Assembly (NCBI GenBank): GCA_902799685.1
Contig: CADCBO010000017.1
Coordinates: forward strand, 1-63,544
Reading direction: 5' to 3'
DNA from: an uncultured Bacteroidales bacterium
GTDB taxonomy: Bacteria > Bacteroidota > Bacteroidia > Bacteroidales > Bacteroidaceae
DNA: 63,544 bases
Part shown: piece by piece, positions 1 to 8,955 of the stretch
Position numbering within the stretch: the stretch's first letter is position 1
Layout of the letters: each line of letters begins with the position of its first letter
Translations under genes and position numbers: made by a program
Notes under the pieces: generated by a model
Databases searched by the model: none
Told to the model about the DNA's origin: nothing
Seen by the model: only the letters and a program-made list of their open reading frames with translations

Positions 1-1
1 C

Positions 2-1774
2 TCAGGCATCATCCGTGACGGCAGGGACCGCCCCGCAATGGAGTGGTTGCGCACCTACATGAAATCGGAGGCTGCCAGGACAGCCAAAAGTCCGTTCCCG
101 GGAATGAAGAAACAGATATCGCTTTACATCAAGCCGGGTGCAGGTGCCGCTATCATGGGAGAAACTATTCCCATTACAATCCGCGCCAGCCTGACAGACA
201 GCAAGAAGACCATAGACAACATAAAGTTCTACGTAAACAACAATCTGTACGCCACACTGACCCAGGCTCCGTATATAGTAGATTTTGTACCATCCACAAC
301 AGGCAAGCAGGAGTTTAAGGCTGTAGTTTATGACAGCGACGGCAACTCATACCAGCGTGTGGGCAGTGTAACCGCATACGAGCCGCGCGCTCCATACAAG
401 GCTGTGTCATTACCCGGAACCATTCAGGCCGAGAATTTTGACAAAGGCATAGAGGGAGTTGCATACCACGACAATGACAAGGAGAACCAGGGCAACGTTT
501 ACCGTAGCGACTGTGGCGTGGATATAGTAAGCGGAAACGCCGGATATGCCATAGGATATACCGTCAATGGAGAGTGGCTGGAATATACAGTAGATGTAAA
601 GAAAGCCGGTTTCTACAATTATGACGTAACCCTGTCATCACCGTCAGACGGCGCAGGCCTGATTCTTTCTGTCAATGAAAATAATAGTCTTACAGACTTG
701 ACAGACAGGATAGAAGCTCCCAACACCGGTGCCTGGGATACATACAAGACCATAAGCGGAAGGACCAAGGTAGCTCTCAAGGAGGGCATGCAGACTATCC
801 GTCTGACCATAAACGGCATATCTGGCAACAACTGCAACATAGACAAGATTGCCTTCAGACATGCCGAGATTGACAGCACGCTCAACCTGGTTGTAACATC
901 CGAAATGATGCCTACCACCATAAACACCAACACCAAGATACATTTCACTCCCCTGTATGCCGACAGGGAGGGTGCAATAAAGAATGTAAAGGTCTATGTG
1001 GACGGCATCCTGTACAAGACACTTACCAAGAAACCGTTTGAGGCCATATACAGACCTGCCGCCAAAGGCCAGTACGTCATTACCGCCATTGCCACCGATA
1101 CGCTTAAGAATGAATCGGAGATAACCGGAATGACGTTGAAAGCCAACAACAAGCGCGCTTCATATACCAGCAACGGCAAGCCTATCAACCTGCCGGGCAT
1201 ACTGCAGGTTGAGGACTTTGACAAAGGTGGTGACGGCACTACATTCCACGATTCTGATGAAACCGACCAGGGCAGAACCAACTACCGCAATGACAACGAG
1301 GGAGTGGATATAATAAAGGCCAACAGCGGAAATTATGTGTTAAGCTATACAGCCGTTGACGAATGGCTGGAATATTCCGTAAACGTTCAGAGCGGCGGCA
1401 CTTATTCTTTTGCCGCAACTGTAAGTTCAGGCGAAGATAACTCCGGATTCAGAATAAGCCTCATGAAAGACGGTCAGGAGATTACGCTTGCCAATATTGA
1501 CGTCCCCAATAATGGAAGGAGAAAATATTCTGCCATAAGCGGCGACCTGATTGAGGAGTTGGAGGAGGGTGAGCAGATATTGCGCATAACCATCACCGGA
1601 GCCAACTGCAACATAGACAATATTGAGTTTACCTGCACTACCGGGGTGAGCTATATCACCCCCGATGACATGAATGCCTCCGGCACCCGCTACAACCTGG
1701 GCGGAGTAAAAGTTAATGAGTACCAGAGAGGTATCACTATCATTAACGGTAAGAAGGTGTTGATGATGGAGTAA
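2..1774 (+). CDS. CBM6-containing secreted glycan-binding/hydrolase protein, 5' partial
   Basis: The frame is open to the left edge, so the N-terminus and any catalytic domain lie outside the window; an internal ATG is at 38. Numbered from that ATG: Ig-like segment about 28-112, first CBM6-type module about 121-275 (IQAENFD, EWLEYTV, NCNIDKI), second Ig-like segment about 283-370, second CBM6 module about 386-538 (LQVEDFD, EWLEYSV). The last 40 residues (TRYNLGG, IINGKKV) resemble the C-terminal tail common on secreted Bacteroidales proteins, possibly a sorting signal (inference). CBM6 modules bind xylan and related glycans, so the whole protein is probably a cell-surface or secreted polysaccharide-degrading enzyme. 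The gene at 61789-63543 is a paralog with the same layout. The catalytic family cannot be told from what is present. Confidence 0.85.
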   Translation, partial: SGIIRDGRDRPAMEWLRTYMKSEAARTAKSPFPGMKKQISLYIKPGAGAAIMGETIPITIRASLTDSKKTIDNIKFYVNNNLYATLTQAPYIVDFVPSTTGKQEFKAVVYDSDGNSYQRVGSVTAYEPRAPYKAVSLPGTIQAENFDKGIEGVAYHDNDKENQGNVYRSDCGVDIVSGNAGYAIGYTVNGEWLEYTVDVKKAGFYNYDVTLSSPSDGAGLILSVNENNSLTDLTDRIEAPNTGAWDTYKTISGRTKVALKEGMQTIRLTINGISGNNCNIDKIAFRHAEIDSTLNLVVTSEMMPTTINTNTKIHFTPLYADREGAIKNVKVYVDGILYKTLTKKPFEAIYRPAAKGQYVITAIATDTLKNESEITGMTLKANNKRASYTSNGKPINLPGILQVEDFDKGGDGTTFHDSDETDQGRTNYRNDNEGVDIIKANSGNYVLSYTAVDEWLEYSVNVQSGGTYSFAATVSSGEDNSGFRISLMKDGQEITLANIDVPNNGRRKYSAISGDLIEELEEGEQILRITITGANCNIDNIEFTCTTGVSYITPDDMNASGTRYNLGGVKVNEYQRGITIINGKKVLMME

Positions 1775-1794
1775 TGCAATGCTCTAACTATACA

Positions 1795-1828
1795 GAAACG
1801 GACTGACCTCACGGATCAGTCCGTTTTG
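1795..1828 (+). terminator. Rho-independent terminator after the left CBM6 gene
   Basis: Arms ACGGACTGA (1798-1806) and TCAGTCCGT (1816-1824) form a perfect 9-bp stem followed by a short T run. It lies 20 bp after the CBM6 stop codon. Confidence 0.75.
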
Positions 1829-1850
1829 TATATAGTGCAATTGATCTCTG

Positions 1851-2030
1851 AAAAAAACCGCACCGGTGATGTGATGAGAACTCCGGAAAATAAGTTTTGG
1901 GCGCCCGGCCTCCTTTGTAATCCACCGACCTGAGGTTACCCCTTGCGGGGCGTGGCCCGCCATTGGAAACCAGAGCTGTTCCCGGTTCTCTGTTTTTATT
2001 GATGAGTCTCCCGATCTAACCCGATGCGGT
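1851..2030 (-). ncRNA. ssrS: 6S RNA, Bacteroidales-1 type
   Basis: Read on the minus strand, this 180-nt segment starts about 7 nt after a TATCTTTG promoter box and ends in a run of seven T. Its two ends pair: ACCGCATCGG (2021-2030) with CCGGTGCGGT (1857-1866), ten pairs with one G-U. Next inside, GGAGACTC pairs with GAGTTCTC, then a large A/T-rich bubble, then GC-rich apical hairpins. That is the closing stem, central bubble and apical stem layout of 6S RNA, which traps the housekeeping RNA polymerase. The family known as Bacteroidales-1 RNA, proposed to be the Bacteroidales 6S RNA, is usually found next to the L20 gene, as here. No coding frame explains the segment. Not tested with a covariance model. 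Confidence 0.75.
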
Positions 2031-2036
2031 CAAGAG

Positions 2037-2044
2037 CAAAGATA
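2037..2044 (-). promoter_or_regulatory. -7 box of the 6S RNA promoter
   Basis: TATCTTTG on the minus strand matches the Bacteroidetes -7 consensus TAnnTTTG and lies 6 nt before the paired 5' end of the 6S RNA. No clear TTG -33 box is seen: the upstream positions are the A/T run of the rplT terminator. Confidence 0.6.
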
Positions 2045-2046
2045 AT

Positions 2047-2084
2047 AAAAAAAAGCGGGTGGAGAATACTCTACCCGCTTTTTT
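2047..2084 (-). terminator. Terminator of the infC-rpmI-rplT transcript
   Basis: AGCGGGT (2054-2060) pairs with ACCCGCT (2073-2079), extended by GAG/CTC around an AATA loop, with A and T runs on both sides. It sits 16 bp after the rplT stop codon. Confidence 0.85.
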
Positions 2085-2099
2085 AACGTATTAAGTTAA

Positions 2100-2444
2100 T
2101 TACTTTACCTTGGCAACGATAGCCTTGAAAGCCTCGGGGTTGTTCATAGCCAGGTCGGCCAGCACCTTACGGTTGATCTCGATACCTGCCTTATGGATGG
2201 CGCCCATGAGCTGTGAATAGTTCAGTCCCTCCAGACGTGCGGCAGCATTGATACGCTGTATCCACAGTGCGCGGAACTCTCTCTTCTTGTTCTTGCGGTC
2301 ACGGTAAGCATAGGTAAGACCCTTCTCCCAAGTATTCTTGGCAACGGTCCAGACGTTCTTCCTTGCACCAAAGTAACCTCTGGTAAGACCTAAAATTTTC
2401 TTTCTCTTTGCTCTTGAAGCAACGTGATTTACTGATCTCGGCAT
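2100..2444 (-). CDS. rplT: 50S ribosomal protein L20
   Basis: L20 binds 23S rRNA and is needed early in large-subunit assembly. From the ATG at 2444 the protein is 114 residues, the normal size, and begins [11 protein letters not shown] as in other Bacteroidetes; an 18-residue upstream extension is possible in frame but is low-quality leader sequence and was rejected. The body has the typical basic N-terminal helix (RAKRKKILG) and the conserved [11 protein letters not shown] block. It is last in the conserved infC-rpmI-rplT cluster, followed by a strong terminator and the 6S RNA. Confidence 0.97.
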   Translation of the reverse strand: MPRSVNHVASRAKRKKILGLTRGYFGARKNVWTVAKNTWEKGLTYAYRDRKNKKREFRALWIQRINAAARLEGLNYSQLMGAIHKAGIEINRKVLADLAMNNPEAFKAIVAKVK

Positions 2445-2538
2445 AAGTTTCTTCTTTTTTTGAATGCCAGCGCCCTTACAGGTCTTTAATGCTGACAAAT
2501 CGGTTAATTCCTTTTTTGACTGATCTCTTAATCGGGGG

Positions 2539-2736
2539 TTATCTCATGCAGAGCAGAGACTTGACCTGCTTGGCGTTTGCCTGGTCCAGCAGAGTGAAAT
2601 GATCCAGATTTCTTTTACGCTTCTTGCTCTTCTTTGTGAGAATGTGGCTGTGATAAGCGTGTTTTCTCTTGATTTTGCCCGATCCGGTAAGAGCGAATCT
2701 TTTTTTGGAACCGGAATTAGTCTTTGATTTCAACAT
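2539..2736 (-). CDS. rpmI: 50S ribosomal protein L35
   Basis: A 65-residue, very basic protein with the L35 signature [10 protein letters not shown] near the N-terminus and the [14 protein letters not shown] block. It is a structural protein of the large ribosomal subunit and lies between infC and rplT in the usual order. The intergenic spaces of 64 and 94 bp fit a single transcript. Confidence 0.97.
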   Translation of the reverse strand: MLKSKTNSGSKKRFALTGSGKIKRKHAYHSHILTKKSKKRKRNLDHFTLLDQANAKQVKSLLCMR

Positions 2737-2800
2737 TGTTATTAATTATTTGTTTGTTATTATTACCGCATGGCACCATGCCGGAGCCACAGACGGTTTG

Positions 2801-3373
2801 TTATTCTTTCTTCTCTTCCTGCTTGGGAGCCTCAGCCTTCTTTGGTGCCCCACCCTTCTTGGGCGATATGAATATTGTCATACGCTTACCCTCAAGAATG
2901 GGTGCCTGCTCCTGCTTTCCGTACTCTTCAAGGTCTTTTGCAAAACGGGCCAGGATGGCCTCGCCCTGCTCCTTGAAAAGGATTGAACGGCCGCGAAAGA
3001 AGACGTATGCCTTTACCTTGTCACCGTTCTGCAGGAAACCTATGGCGTGCTTCAGCTTGAAGTTGTAGTCGTGATCATCGGTCTGAGGTCCGAAACGAAT
3101 CTCCTTGACGTCAATCTTGACCTGCTTGGCCTTGGCCTCCTTCTGCTTCTTTTTGAGCTGGTATATGAACTTGGAGAAATCAACGATCCTGCATACCGGA
3201 GGAACTGCATTAGGTGAAATCAGGACCAGATCCAGCTCCATGTCATCGGCTATTTTAAGTGCCTCACGCAGTGATACCACTCTTGGTTCAAAGCCTTCTC
3301 CGACTATGCGGACCTCACGGGCACGGATCTCATCATTTACCTGATACTGATCACTCAAATTGTCTTTCTTCAT
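2801..3373 (-). CDS. infC: Translation initiation factor IF-3
   Basis: A 190-residue IF-3 that keeps ribosomal subunits apart and checks start-codon pairing. The N-terminal domain (about 8-85) includes [14 protein letters not shown] and [12 protein letters not shown], followed by a lysine-rich linker helix and the C-terminal domain (about 88-175) with [18 protein letters not shown]. The tail (last 15 residues) is a Lys/Glu/Pro/Ala-rich extension typical of Bacteroidetes. The start here is an ordinary ATG, unlike the AUU start of enterobacteria. It is first of the infC-rpmI-rplT group. Confidence 0.97.
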   Translation of the reverse strand: MKKDNLSDQYQVNDEIRAREVRIVGEGFEPRVVSLREALKIADDMELDLVLISPNAVPPVCRIVDFSKFIYQLKKKQKEAKAKQVKIDVKEIRFGPQTDDHDYNFKLKHAIGFLQNGDKVKAYVFFRGRSILFKEQGEAILARFAKDLEEYGKQEQAPILEGKRMTIFISPKKGGAPKKAEAPKQEEKKE

Positions 3374-3443
3374 TCAGAATCTTTTATGTTGTTTTTTCTC
3401 TTTATTCTATACCTATTTCAAAATATATTATTCCAAGCGGGCG

Positions 3444-3451
3444 CAAAATTA
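3444..3451 (-). promoter_or_regulatory. Putative -7 box for infC
   Basis: TAATTTTG on the minus strand matches TAnnTTTG and overlaps the end of thrS, which would give an infC leader of about 65 nt. No clear -33 TTG, so infC may also be transcribed from the thrS promoter. Confidence 0.45.
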
Positions 3452-5395
3452 CCATTTATTTATCATAGAATTGACTTCATCGGCGATTTTTTTACCGAAT
3501 TCGTCAATTTTCATGTTTCCAAGGTTCTCTGCACCCTGCTTGCGTACGTTAACTTCAGCATTTTCAGCCTCTTTCTCACCTACCACGAGCATGTACGGGA
3601 TGTGCTTGACCTCATTGTCGCGGATCTTACGGCCTATCTTCTCGTTGCGGTCATCTACAAAGCTGCGTACTTCATATTTGTCCTCAAGTTCCTTCTGTAC
3701 CTTGTGTGCATAATCATTGGCCTTCTCTGAGATAGGCAGTATAGCCACCTGGTCAGGTATGAGCCAGAGCGGGAACTTACCGGCGGTATGCTCAATCAGC
3801 ACGGCAACGAAACGTTCCATGGAGCCGAAAGGTGCGCGGTGTATCATGACCGGACGCTCCTTCTGGTTATCGGAAGCAATGTATTCAAGCTCGAATCTCT
3901 GCGGCAGGTTGTAATCAACCTGGATGGTACCCAACTGCCAACGGCGACCCAGGGCATCCTTTACCATAAAGTCCAGTTTGGGACCGTAGAATGCAGCCTC
4001 GCCGTACTCAACGGTAGCCTTAAGGCCCTTCTCCTCACATGCCTCAACAATGGCACGTTCGGCTTTTTCCCAAACCTCATCGCTACCCACATATTTCTCA
4101 TGGTCGTTGGGGTCACGCAGTGATATCTGTGCCTCAAAGTTGTCAAAGTTCAGGGCCTTGAAGATTATCTCTATGATCTCCATCACGCGGATGAATTCAC
4201 CCTTAACCTGGTCGGGACGGCAGAATATATGTGCATCGTCCTGGGTGAAGCTGCGTACACGGGTAAGTCCGTGCAGCTCGCCGCTCTGCTCATAACGGTA
4301 AACCGTACCGAACTCTGCTATGCGCAGGGGAAGGTCACGATATGAGCGGGGCTGTGACTTGAAAATGCAGCAGTGGTGGGGGCAGTTCATGGGCTTGAGC
4401 AGGTAGCACTCGCCTTCCTCGGGGGTAGTGATGGGCTGGAAACTATCTTTGCCGTAGTGATCCCAGTGACCAGAAGTAACATAAAGCTGCTTTGATCCGA
4501 TATGCGGGGTGATTACCTGCTGGTAACCGTAACGCTTCTGTATGCGTGACAGGAAATCCTGCAGTCTGAGACGCAGTGCTGTGCCTTTAGGCAGCCAGAT
4601 GGGCAGGCCCTTGCCTACCATATCGCTGAACATGAAAAGCTCCATCTCCTTGCCTATCTTGCGGTGGTCACGCTTCTTGGCCTCCTCAATAAGCTCAATA
4701 TACTCATCCAGCATCTTCTGCTTGGGGAATGAGATGCCGTAGATACGTGTCATCTGCGGACGCTTCTCGTCACCGCGCCAGTATGCGGCCGATGTAGCCA
4801 ACAGCTTGATAGCCTTGATGGCACCGGTGTCAACCAAGTGCGGTCCGCGGCAAAGGTCTGTGTAGTTACCCTGAGTGTATGTGGTGATGGTACCGTCCTC
4901 CAGGTCGGCTATGAGCTCGTTCTTGTAGCTCTGGCCGCGTGCGGCGAAGAACTTCAGTGCATCGGCCTTGGATATCTCCTCACGAACCAGCTTCTCCTTC
5001 TTCTGGACCAGTTCCTTCATCTTGGCCTCTATGGCGGGGAAATCACTCTCCTTGATGACCACACCTTCTGGAGGCATGATGTCATAGTAGAACCCCTTCT
5101 CGATTGCCGGACCTATGCCGAACTGTGTGCCGGGATAGAGTTCCTGCAGAGCCTCGGCCATAAGGTGAGCGCTTGTGTGCCAGTAGGCATGCTTAGCCTC
5201 GTCATCCTCCCACTTGTGAAGCTTGATGGTAGCATCGGTGGTTATAGGGCGGTTCAGCTCAGTTATCTGGTCGTTAACACTGCAAGCCAGCACCTCCTGT
5301 GCCAGACGCTGGCTGATGCTCTCAGCAATCTCATAACCAGTTACGCCGCTCTCATACTCGCGGACGGAACCGTCGGGAAACGTAATCTTTATCAT
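3449..5395 (-). CDS. thrS: Threonyl-tRNA synthetase
   Basis: Class II aminoacyl-tRNA synthetase that charges tRNA-Thr, 648 residues, full length. An N-terminal TGS domain (about 1-60) is followed by the editing domain with HTSAH and LCRGPHL, then the catalytic core with motif 2 around [14 protein letters not shown], the zinc-ligand region MNCPHHC, and the C-terminal anticodon-binding domain. The gene lies upstream of infC with a 75-bp gap, the thrS-infC-rpmI-rplT order found in many bacteria. No T-box leader is visible. Confidence 0.97.
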   Translation of the reverse strand: MIKITFPDGSVREYESGVTGYEIAESISQRLAQEVLACSVNDQITELNRPITTDATIKLHKWEDDEAKHAYWHTSAHLMAEALQELYPGTQFGIGPAIEKGFYYDIMPPEGVVIKESDFPAIEAKMKELVQKKEKLVREEISKADALKFFAARGQSYKNELIADLEDGTITTYTQGNYTDLCRGPHLVDTGAIKAIKLLATSAAYWRGDEKRPQMTRIYGISFPKQKMLDEYIELIEEAKKRDHRKIGKEMELFMFSDMVGKGLPIWLPKGTALRLRLQDFLSRIQKRYGYQQVITPHIGSKQLYVTSGHWDHYGKDSFQPITTPEEGECYLLKPMNCPHHCCIFKSQPRSYRDLPLRIAEFGTVYRYEQSGELHGLTRVRSFTQDDAHIFCRPDQVKGEFIRVMEIIEIIFKALNFDNFEAQISLRDPNDHEKYVGSDEVWEKAERAIVEACEEKGLKATVEYGEAAFYGPKLDFMVKDALGRRWQLGTIQVDYNLPQRFELEYIASDNQKERPVMIHRAPFGSMERFVAVLIEHTAGKFPLWLIPDQVAILPISEKANDYAHKVQKELEDKYEVRSFVDDRNEKIGRKIRDNEVKHIPYMLVVGEKEAENAEVNVRKQGAENLGNMKIDEFGKKIADEVNSMINKW

Positions 5396-5425
5396 GTTGT
5401 CGTATTGTAATTTCTTTTAAGTCCG

Positions 5426-5433
5426 CAAAGGTA
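5426..5433 (-). promoter_or_regulatory. Putative -7 box for thrS
   Basis: TACCTTTG on the minus strand, 30 bp upstream of the thrS ATG, matches TAnnTTTG. The -33 position lacks a clean TTG at the ideal spacing. Confidence 0.5.
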
Positions 5434-5448
5434 TCAAATTCTTTTCAA

Positions 5449-7470
5449 TCAGTCACCTTTTGAAAAGCGCTTTATGATGTTGTATGCCGAATAAATGCCA
5501 AGTTCGCCGGCGCGGCTCAGGTCACTGAAGGCTTCGTCCATGCGGTCCAGAAGCACCAGTACCAGTCCTCGGTTGTACCAGGCCTCGGCAAGAGTCTCGT
5601 CAAGCTCTATGGCTTTGTCCAGATCGACAATTGCCGCATGAAGGTCATTGGTCATGGCGTAGAATGTCCCCCTGTTGTAGTACGCGAATGCGAATGAGGG
5701 CTCCAGCTCTATGGCGCGGGTCAGGTCCCTGATGACGAACTGATATCCGGGATCGGAAATATTCTCACGGATTAAGGAGTTGACCTGCTGCAGGTCCATA
5801 TCCTGCTCGGCGCGCCTTATCTGTATGGAACGTGCCCTTACCTGTGAACGGCAGAACCATACCGCCCAGTTGTCCGGATTAACAGAGACAGCGTTGTCCA
5901 AATCCTGCTCTGCATTGGTAAAGTCCTGAAGCAAGGCAAAATCTATGGCTCTGGCCAGCAGCAGGCAGTCTGCATTGCCGGGATTGTCCGACAGGTTCTG
6001 CGTACGCAAGCCTATGTCGGCAAACAGACGGTCTATCTGCCTCTGCTCAAGCTGGACATCATGGTTTTCAAGCACTATCTCCTGCATGAAGCAACCGGAT
6101 GCGGAGAGTTCATCCACCACCCTGCTCACATGCACCTTGCTTACTGTCTGTGTGTGGTCCCTGAAGAATGTAAGGCGGTATGGCTCCAGATACTGGACAT
6201 CGACGTTACGGTTCTGAACCTTACCTCGGTATTGGCTTGAGAATCCAGTGGAGTTTTCCAGATCCTCATCAACAATTATCTTACGGTAGTTGCGCACGTT
6301 CTTATCGGACTTGTCCCTGGTCTTGCCGTCATCTTCCTTGTCATCGTCAGCGTAACCCATGGCGTTGTTGAAACGACGGTTCTGTTCACGCAGCACTACC
6401 ATGGCATCCTGCTCGGCACCACGCAGATCACCCAGTTTCTCACGTACTTCACTGCGTATCTGGTAACCCTGTATAAACTGCGGATATTCTTCAAGGACCC
6501 TGGTCATGTCCTGCTCAGCGCCGCGGTAATCACCTGTGTTTTCACGTAGCATTCCGCGGTAGAATATGGCCAGCAGGTTATCGGGCTCAGCATCTATGAC
6601 CATGTCAAAGTCCTCTATTGCCCTGTTGTCATCACCTATCTGGGCACGCAGGTTACCACGGTTGTAATGACCCGTGACACTGGCCGGATCTATCATGATG
6701 GACATGTCATAATCAGATAACGCCCCGTTAAGGTTGTCACGGAAATAGCGCACCATTGCCCTGGTAATGTATGCACCGGAACTTGTAGGGTCAAGGTAAA
6801 TGGCGCGGTCCATATCCTGTTCAGCCTCCTCGTATCGTTCCAAGCGGGCAAGCATGACGCCGCGGTGATGCAGCATGTCGGCATCATACTTGTTGACGTC
6901 AAGAGCCTTGTTCACCCACTCCAGTGCTCCCGTGCTGTCGCCCTGTTCCCACAACAGATCGGAACGCATGGCCATGGCAGGCGCATACTTGGGCGATGAC
7001 GCCAGCAGGGTATCGGCAGCCTTAATGGCCTCGTCCTTCCTGTCACTGCGGGCCAGGCACAATATGAGATTGTGTCTCAAGGAAACGTTGTCGGGCTCAA
7101 GCCGCAGTCCGGCCCGGAAATCACTTATGGCATCATCATATTTAGCCTGATACACACGGGCCAGCCCGCGCACCTGATAACAGTTGACCACGAAAGGGTT
7201 ACGGCTCAAGGCATTGTTGCAATCCTGCTCGGCACCACGGTAGTCTTCAAGTGAAAGTTTGGCCACGGCCCTGTAAAAATATGGTTCCGCCAGATAGGGC
7301 TTGGCGTTGATGACTTGGTTGAAGTACTGGATGGAGAGTACGTAATCATCAAAATAAAGGGCGGTACGGCCCACCGACATCATACGGTCAGTGTTTATCT
7401 GAGCCCGCAATGGAGCACAAAGCACCAATAAGGCCGCAGCGCAGGCAATTACGATCCGCCCTATCCTCAT
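5449..7470 (-). CDS. Secreted tetratricopeptide-repeat protein
   Basis: A 673-residue protein with a signal peptide (RIVIACAAALLVLCAPLRAQ) and about a dozen TPR units, each with the usual A/G-Y spacing (for example YFYRAVAKLSLEDYRGAEQD, HHRGVMLARLERYEEAEQD). A central region (about 370-475) lacks repeats and includes a charged DDDKEDDGKTRDKSDK stretch. TPR arrays are protein-protein docking surfaces; the periplasmic location suggests a scaffold for an envelope complex. The repeated EQD ending of each helix is a striking within-protein pattern. It follows def by 3 bp at the end of the pgcA-to-TPR run; no enzyme domain is seen and the specific role is unknown. Confidence 0.85.
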   Translation of the reverse strand: MRIGRIVIACAAALLVLCAPLRAQINTDRMMSVGRTALYFDDYVLSIQYFNQVINAKPYLAEPYFYRAVAKLSLEDYRGAEQDCNNALSRNPFVVNCYQVRGLARVYQAKYDDAISDFRAGLRLEPDNVSLRHNLILCLARSDRKDEAIKAADTLLASSPKYAPAMAMRSDLLWEQGDSTGALEWVNKALDVNKYDADMLHHRGVMLARLERYEEAEQDMDRAIYLDPTSSGAYITRAMVRYFRDNLNGALSDYDMSIMIDPASVTGHYNRGNLRAQIGDDNRAIEDFDMVIDAEPDNLLAIFYRGMLRENTGDYRGAEQDMTRVLEEYPQFIQGYQIRSEVREKLGDLRGAEQDAMVVLREQNRRFNNAMGYADDDKEDDGKTRDKSDKNVRNYRKIIVDEDLENSTGFSSQYRGKVQNRNVDVQYLEPYRLTFFRDHTQTVSKVHVSRVVDELSASGCFMQEIVLENHDVQLEQRQIDRLFADIGLRTQNLSDNPGNADCLLLARAIDFALLQDFTNAEQDLDNAVSVNPDNWAVWFCRSQVRARSIQIRRAEQDMDLQQVNSLIRENISDPGYQFVIRDLTRAIELEPSFAFAYYNRGTFYAMTNDLHAAIVDLDKAIELDETLAEAWYNRGLVLVLLDRMDEAFSDLSRAGELGIYSAYNIIKRFSKGD

Positions 7471-7473
7471 ATA

Positions 7474-8031
7474 TTATCTGTGTGATACCTTCACCTTGTA
7501 GTCACAGTTGAACTTGCCGGCAGCTATCTGACTCAGGTTCTTCTTGTTCATCTGCCTGCGTAACGGTGACATGCGGTCTATGAAACATTTGCCGTCCAGA
7601 TGGTCTATCTCATGCTGGAGCACGCGGGCCGGGAATCCCTCAAACCACTCGTCGTGTTCCTGGAAATTCTCATCCTGCCAGCTTACGCGTACACGAGCCG
7701 GACGGTTCACCTTCTCATGTATGCCGGGAAAGCTCAGGCAACCCTCCTCATACGGAACCAGAGCGCCGTCAGTCTCCTCTATGTAGGGATTGATGTATGT
7801 GCGGAAATAGCCCTTGAACTCAGGCTGGTCATCGGACATGACATCCAGGTCAACCACGGCCAGGCGTATGGGCAATCCCACCTGCGGTGCCGCCAGCCCA
7901 ACTCCTTCGGCTTTCCTCAGCGTCTCGAACATATCCTGGATAAGCTGCTGCAAGCCCTCATAACTGCTGTCAATTTCCTCGGCCTCTTTCTTGAGAACCG
8001 TCTGTCCGTAAGTGTATATAGGTAAAATCAT
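7474..8031 (-). CDS. def: Peptide deformylase
   Basis: Removes the formyl group from the N-terminal methionine of new proteins. All three metal and active-site motifs are present: GLAAPQVG (45-52), EGCLS (96-100, metal ligand C98) and HEIDH (140-144, the two His metal ligands and catalytic Glu). At 185 residues it is full length. It overlaps ruvX by 4 bp, indicating translational coupling. Confidence 0.97.
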   Translation of the reverse strand: MILPIYTYGQTVLKKEAEEIDSSYEGLQQLIQDMFETLRKAEGVGLAAPQVGLPIRLAVVDLDVMSDDQPEFKGYFRTYINPYIEETDGALVPYEEGCLSFPGIHEKVNRPARVRVSWQDENFQEHDEWFEGFPARVLQHEIDHLDGKCFIDRMSPLRRQMNKKNLSQIAAGKFNCDYKVKVSHR

Positions 8032-8453
8032 AGTTCCTTGTATAGTTTTGAATCCATAAACGATTCCAGAATGATAGTTGCGCTCACCTCATCCACGAGC
8101 GCCTTGTTACGGCGTGCCATGCGTCCTATACCTGATTCCAGGATGGCCCGCTGTGCCATGACCGATGTAAAACGCTCGTCAAACATAAGCACTTTCCTGT
8201 CCGGGTACTGTTTCTTGAGTTTCTCCATAAACGGACGTATCTGCTTCATGCTGGCAGAGTCCTCACCGTTCATGTTTGTGGCATGGCCTACCACAATGAT
8301 ATCCACCTGTTCCCTGCCCATGTAATCCGCCAGGAAAGCGGGCAATTCATGCGTAGCCACCGTACCCAAACCGCCCGGAACAATCCTGAGCGGGTCTGTG
8401 ACCGCTATTCCGGTTCGTTTGGTGCCATAGTCAATGGCAAGAATCCTTCCCAA
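8028..8453 (-). CDS. ruvX: YqgF/RuvX-family nuclease (pre-16S rRNA / Holliday junction)
   Basis: A 141-residue RNase H-fold protein of the YqgF family, implicated in 16S rRNA 5' end maturation and annotated as a putative Holliday junction resolvase. It opens with LAIDYGTKRTGIAVTDPL, whose Asp is the first catalytic acid, and keeps MFDERFTS and the C-terminal LVDEVSATIILE with the remaining acidic residues. It lies 2 bp after the SPOR lipoprotein gene and overlaps def by 4 bp. Confidence 0.93.
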   Translation of the reverse strand: MGRILAIDYGTKRTGIAVTDPLRIVPGGLGTVATHELPAFLADYMGREQVDIIVVGHATNMNGEDSASMKQIRPFMEKLKKQYPDRKVLMFDERFTSVMAQRAILESGIGRMARRNKALVDEVSATIILESFMDSKLYKEL

Positions 8454-8455
8454 TG

Positions 8456-8938
8456 TTATTTCCTGTAAAGGATCCAGGCTGCCTGGAAATCCTGATTGTC
8501 CGGATATCTGGCTTTGAATTTGCTACGCTCGGCAACAGCCTCCTCCTTGGTATTGAAGGTGGCGCATACCACACGGTAGGTCTTTCCTGCCTCGTTAACC
8601 ACTACCACGGCCTTGTAACCGTCATTGACAAGACGATCACGCAGGGCATCGGCATTGGCCTTGAGCGAGAAGCTTCCGCACACTATGCTGTATGCCTTGA
8701 GTTCCTGGTCGCCCGATACCACCGTCACCTTCTCCTCACGGACCGATACATTTTCTACATCATCAGCCGCAGGAGCCTGTACGGTAGAAACCGGGGCCTC
8801 AACTACCGGCTTGGCCTCATCAGCACTTACCGCCTTCTCATAAGCCTCCTTATAGGCACTCTGACTGGTTTTGCAAGCGGAGAGTGAAAGCACCGCTCCG
8901 GCAATCAACAAACAACTTGTTATTTTCTTCATAATCAT
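8456..8938 (-). CDS. SPOR-domain lipoprotein
   Basis: The N-terminus has a lipoprotein signal peptide ending in LSLSAC; translation probably starts at the MKK two codons after the first ATG (8932). After an Ala/Val/Pro-rich linker, residues about 80-158 form a SPOR domain (YSIVCGSFSLKANADALRD, YRVVCATFNTKEEA), which binds denuded glycan strands of peptidoglycan, often at the division site. The protein is therefore likely a membrane-anchored peptidoglycan-binding protein. It is part of the packed minus-strand run between the nucleotidase gene and ruvX. Confidence 0.88.
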   Translation of the reverse strand: MIMKKITSCLLIAGAVLSLSACKTSQSAYKEAYEKAVSADEAKPVVEAPVSTVQAPAADDVENVSVREEKVTVVSGDQELKAYSIVCGSFSLKANADALRDRLVNDGYKAVVVVNEAGKTYRVVCATFNTKEEAVAERSKFKARYPDNQDFQAAWILYRK

Positions 8939-8955
8939 AATTTATATTGTGCGCA

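Noticed and set aside
4838-5410. 190-residue frame antisense to thrS
   Set aside because: Shadow of thrS codon use; no family signature and no promoter.
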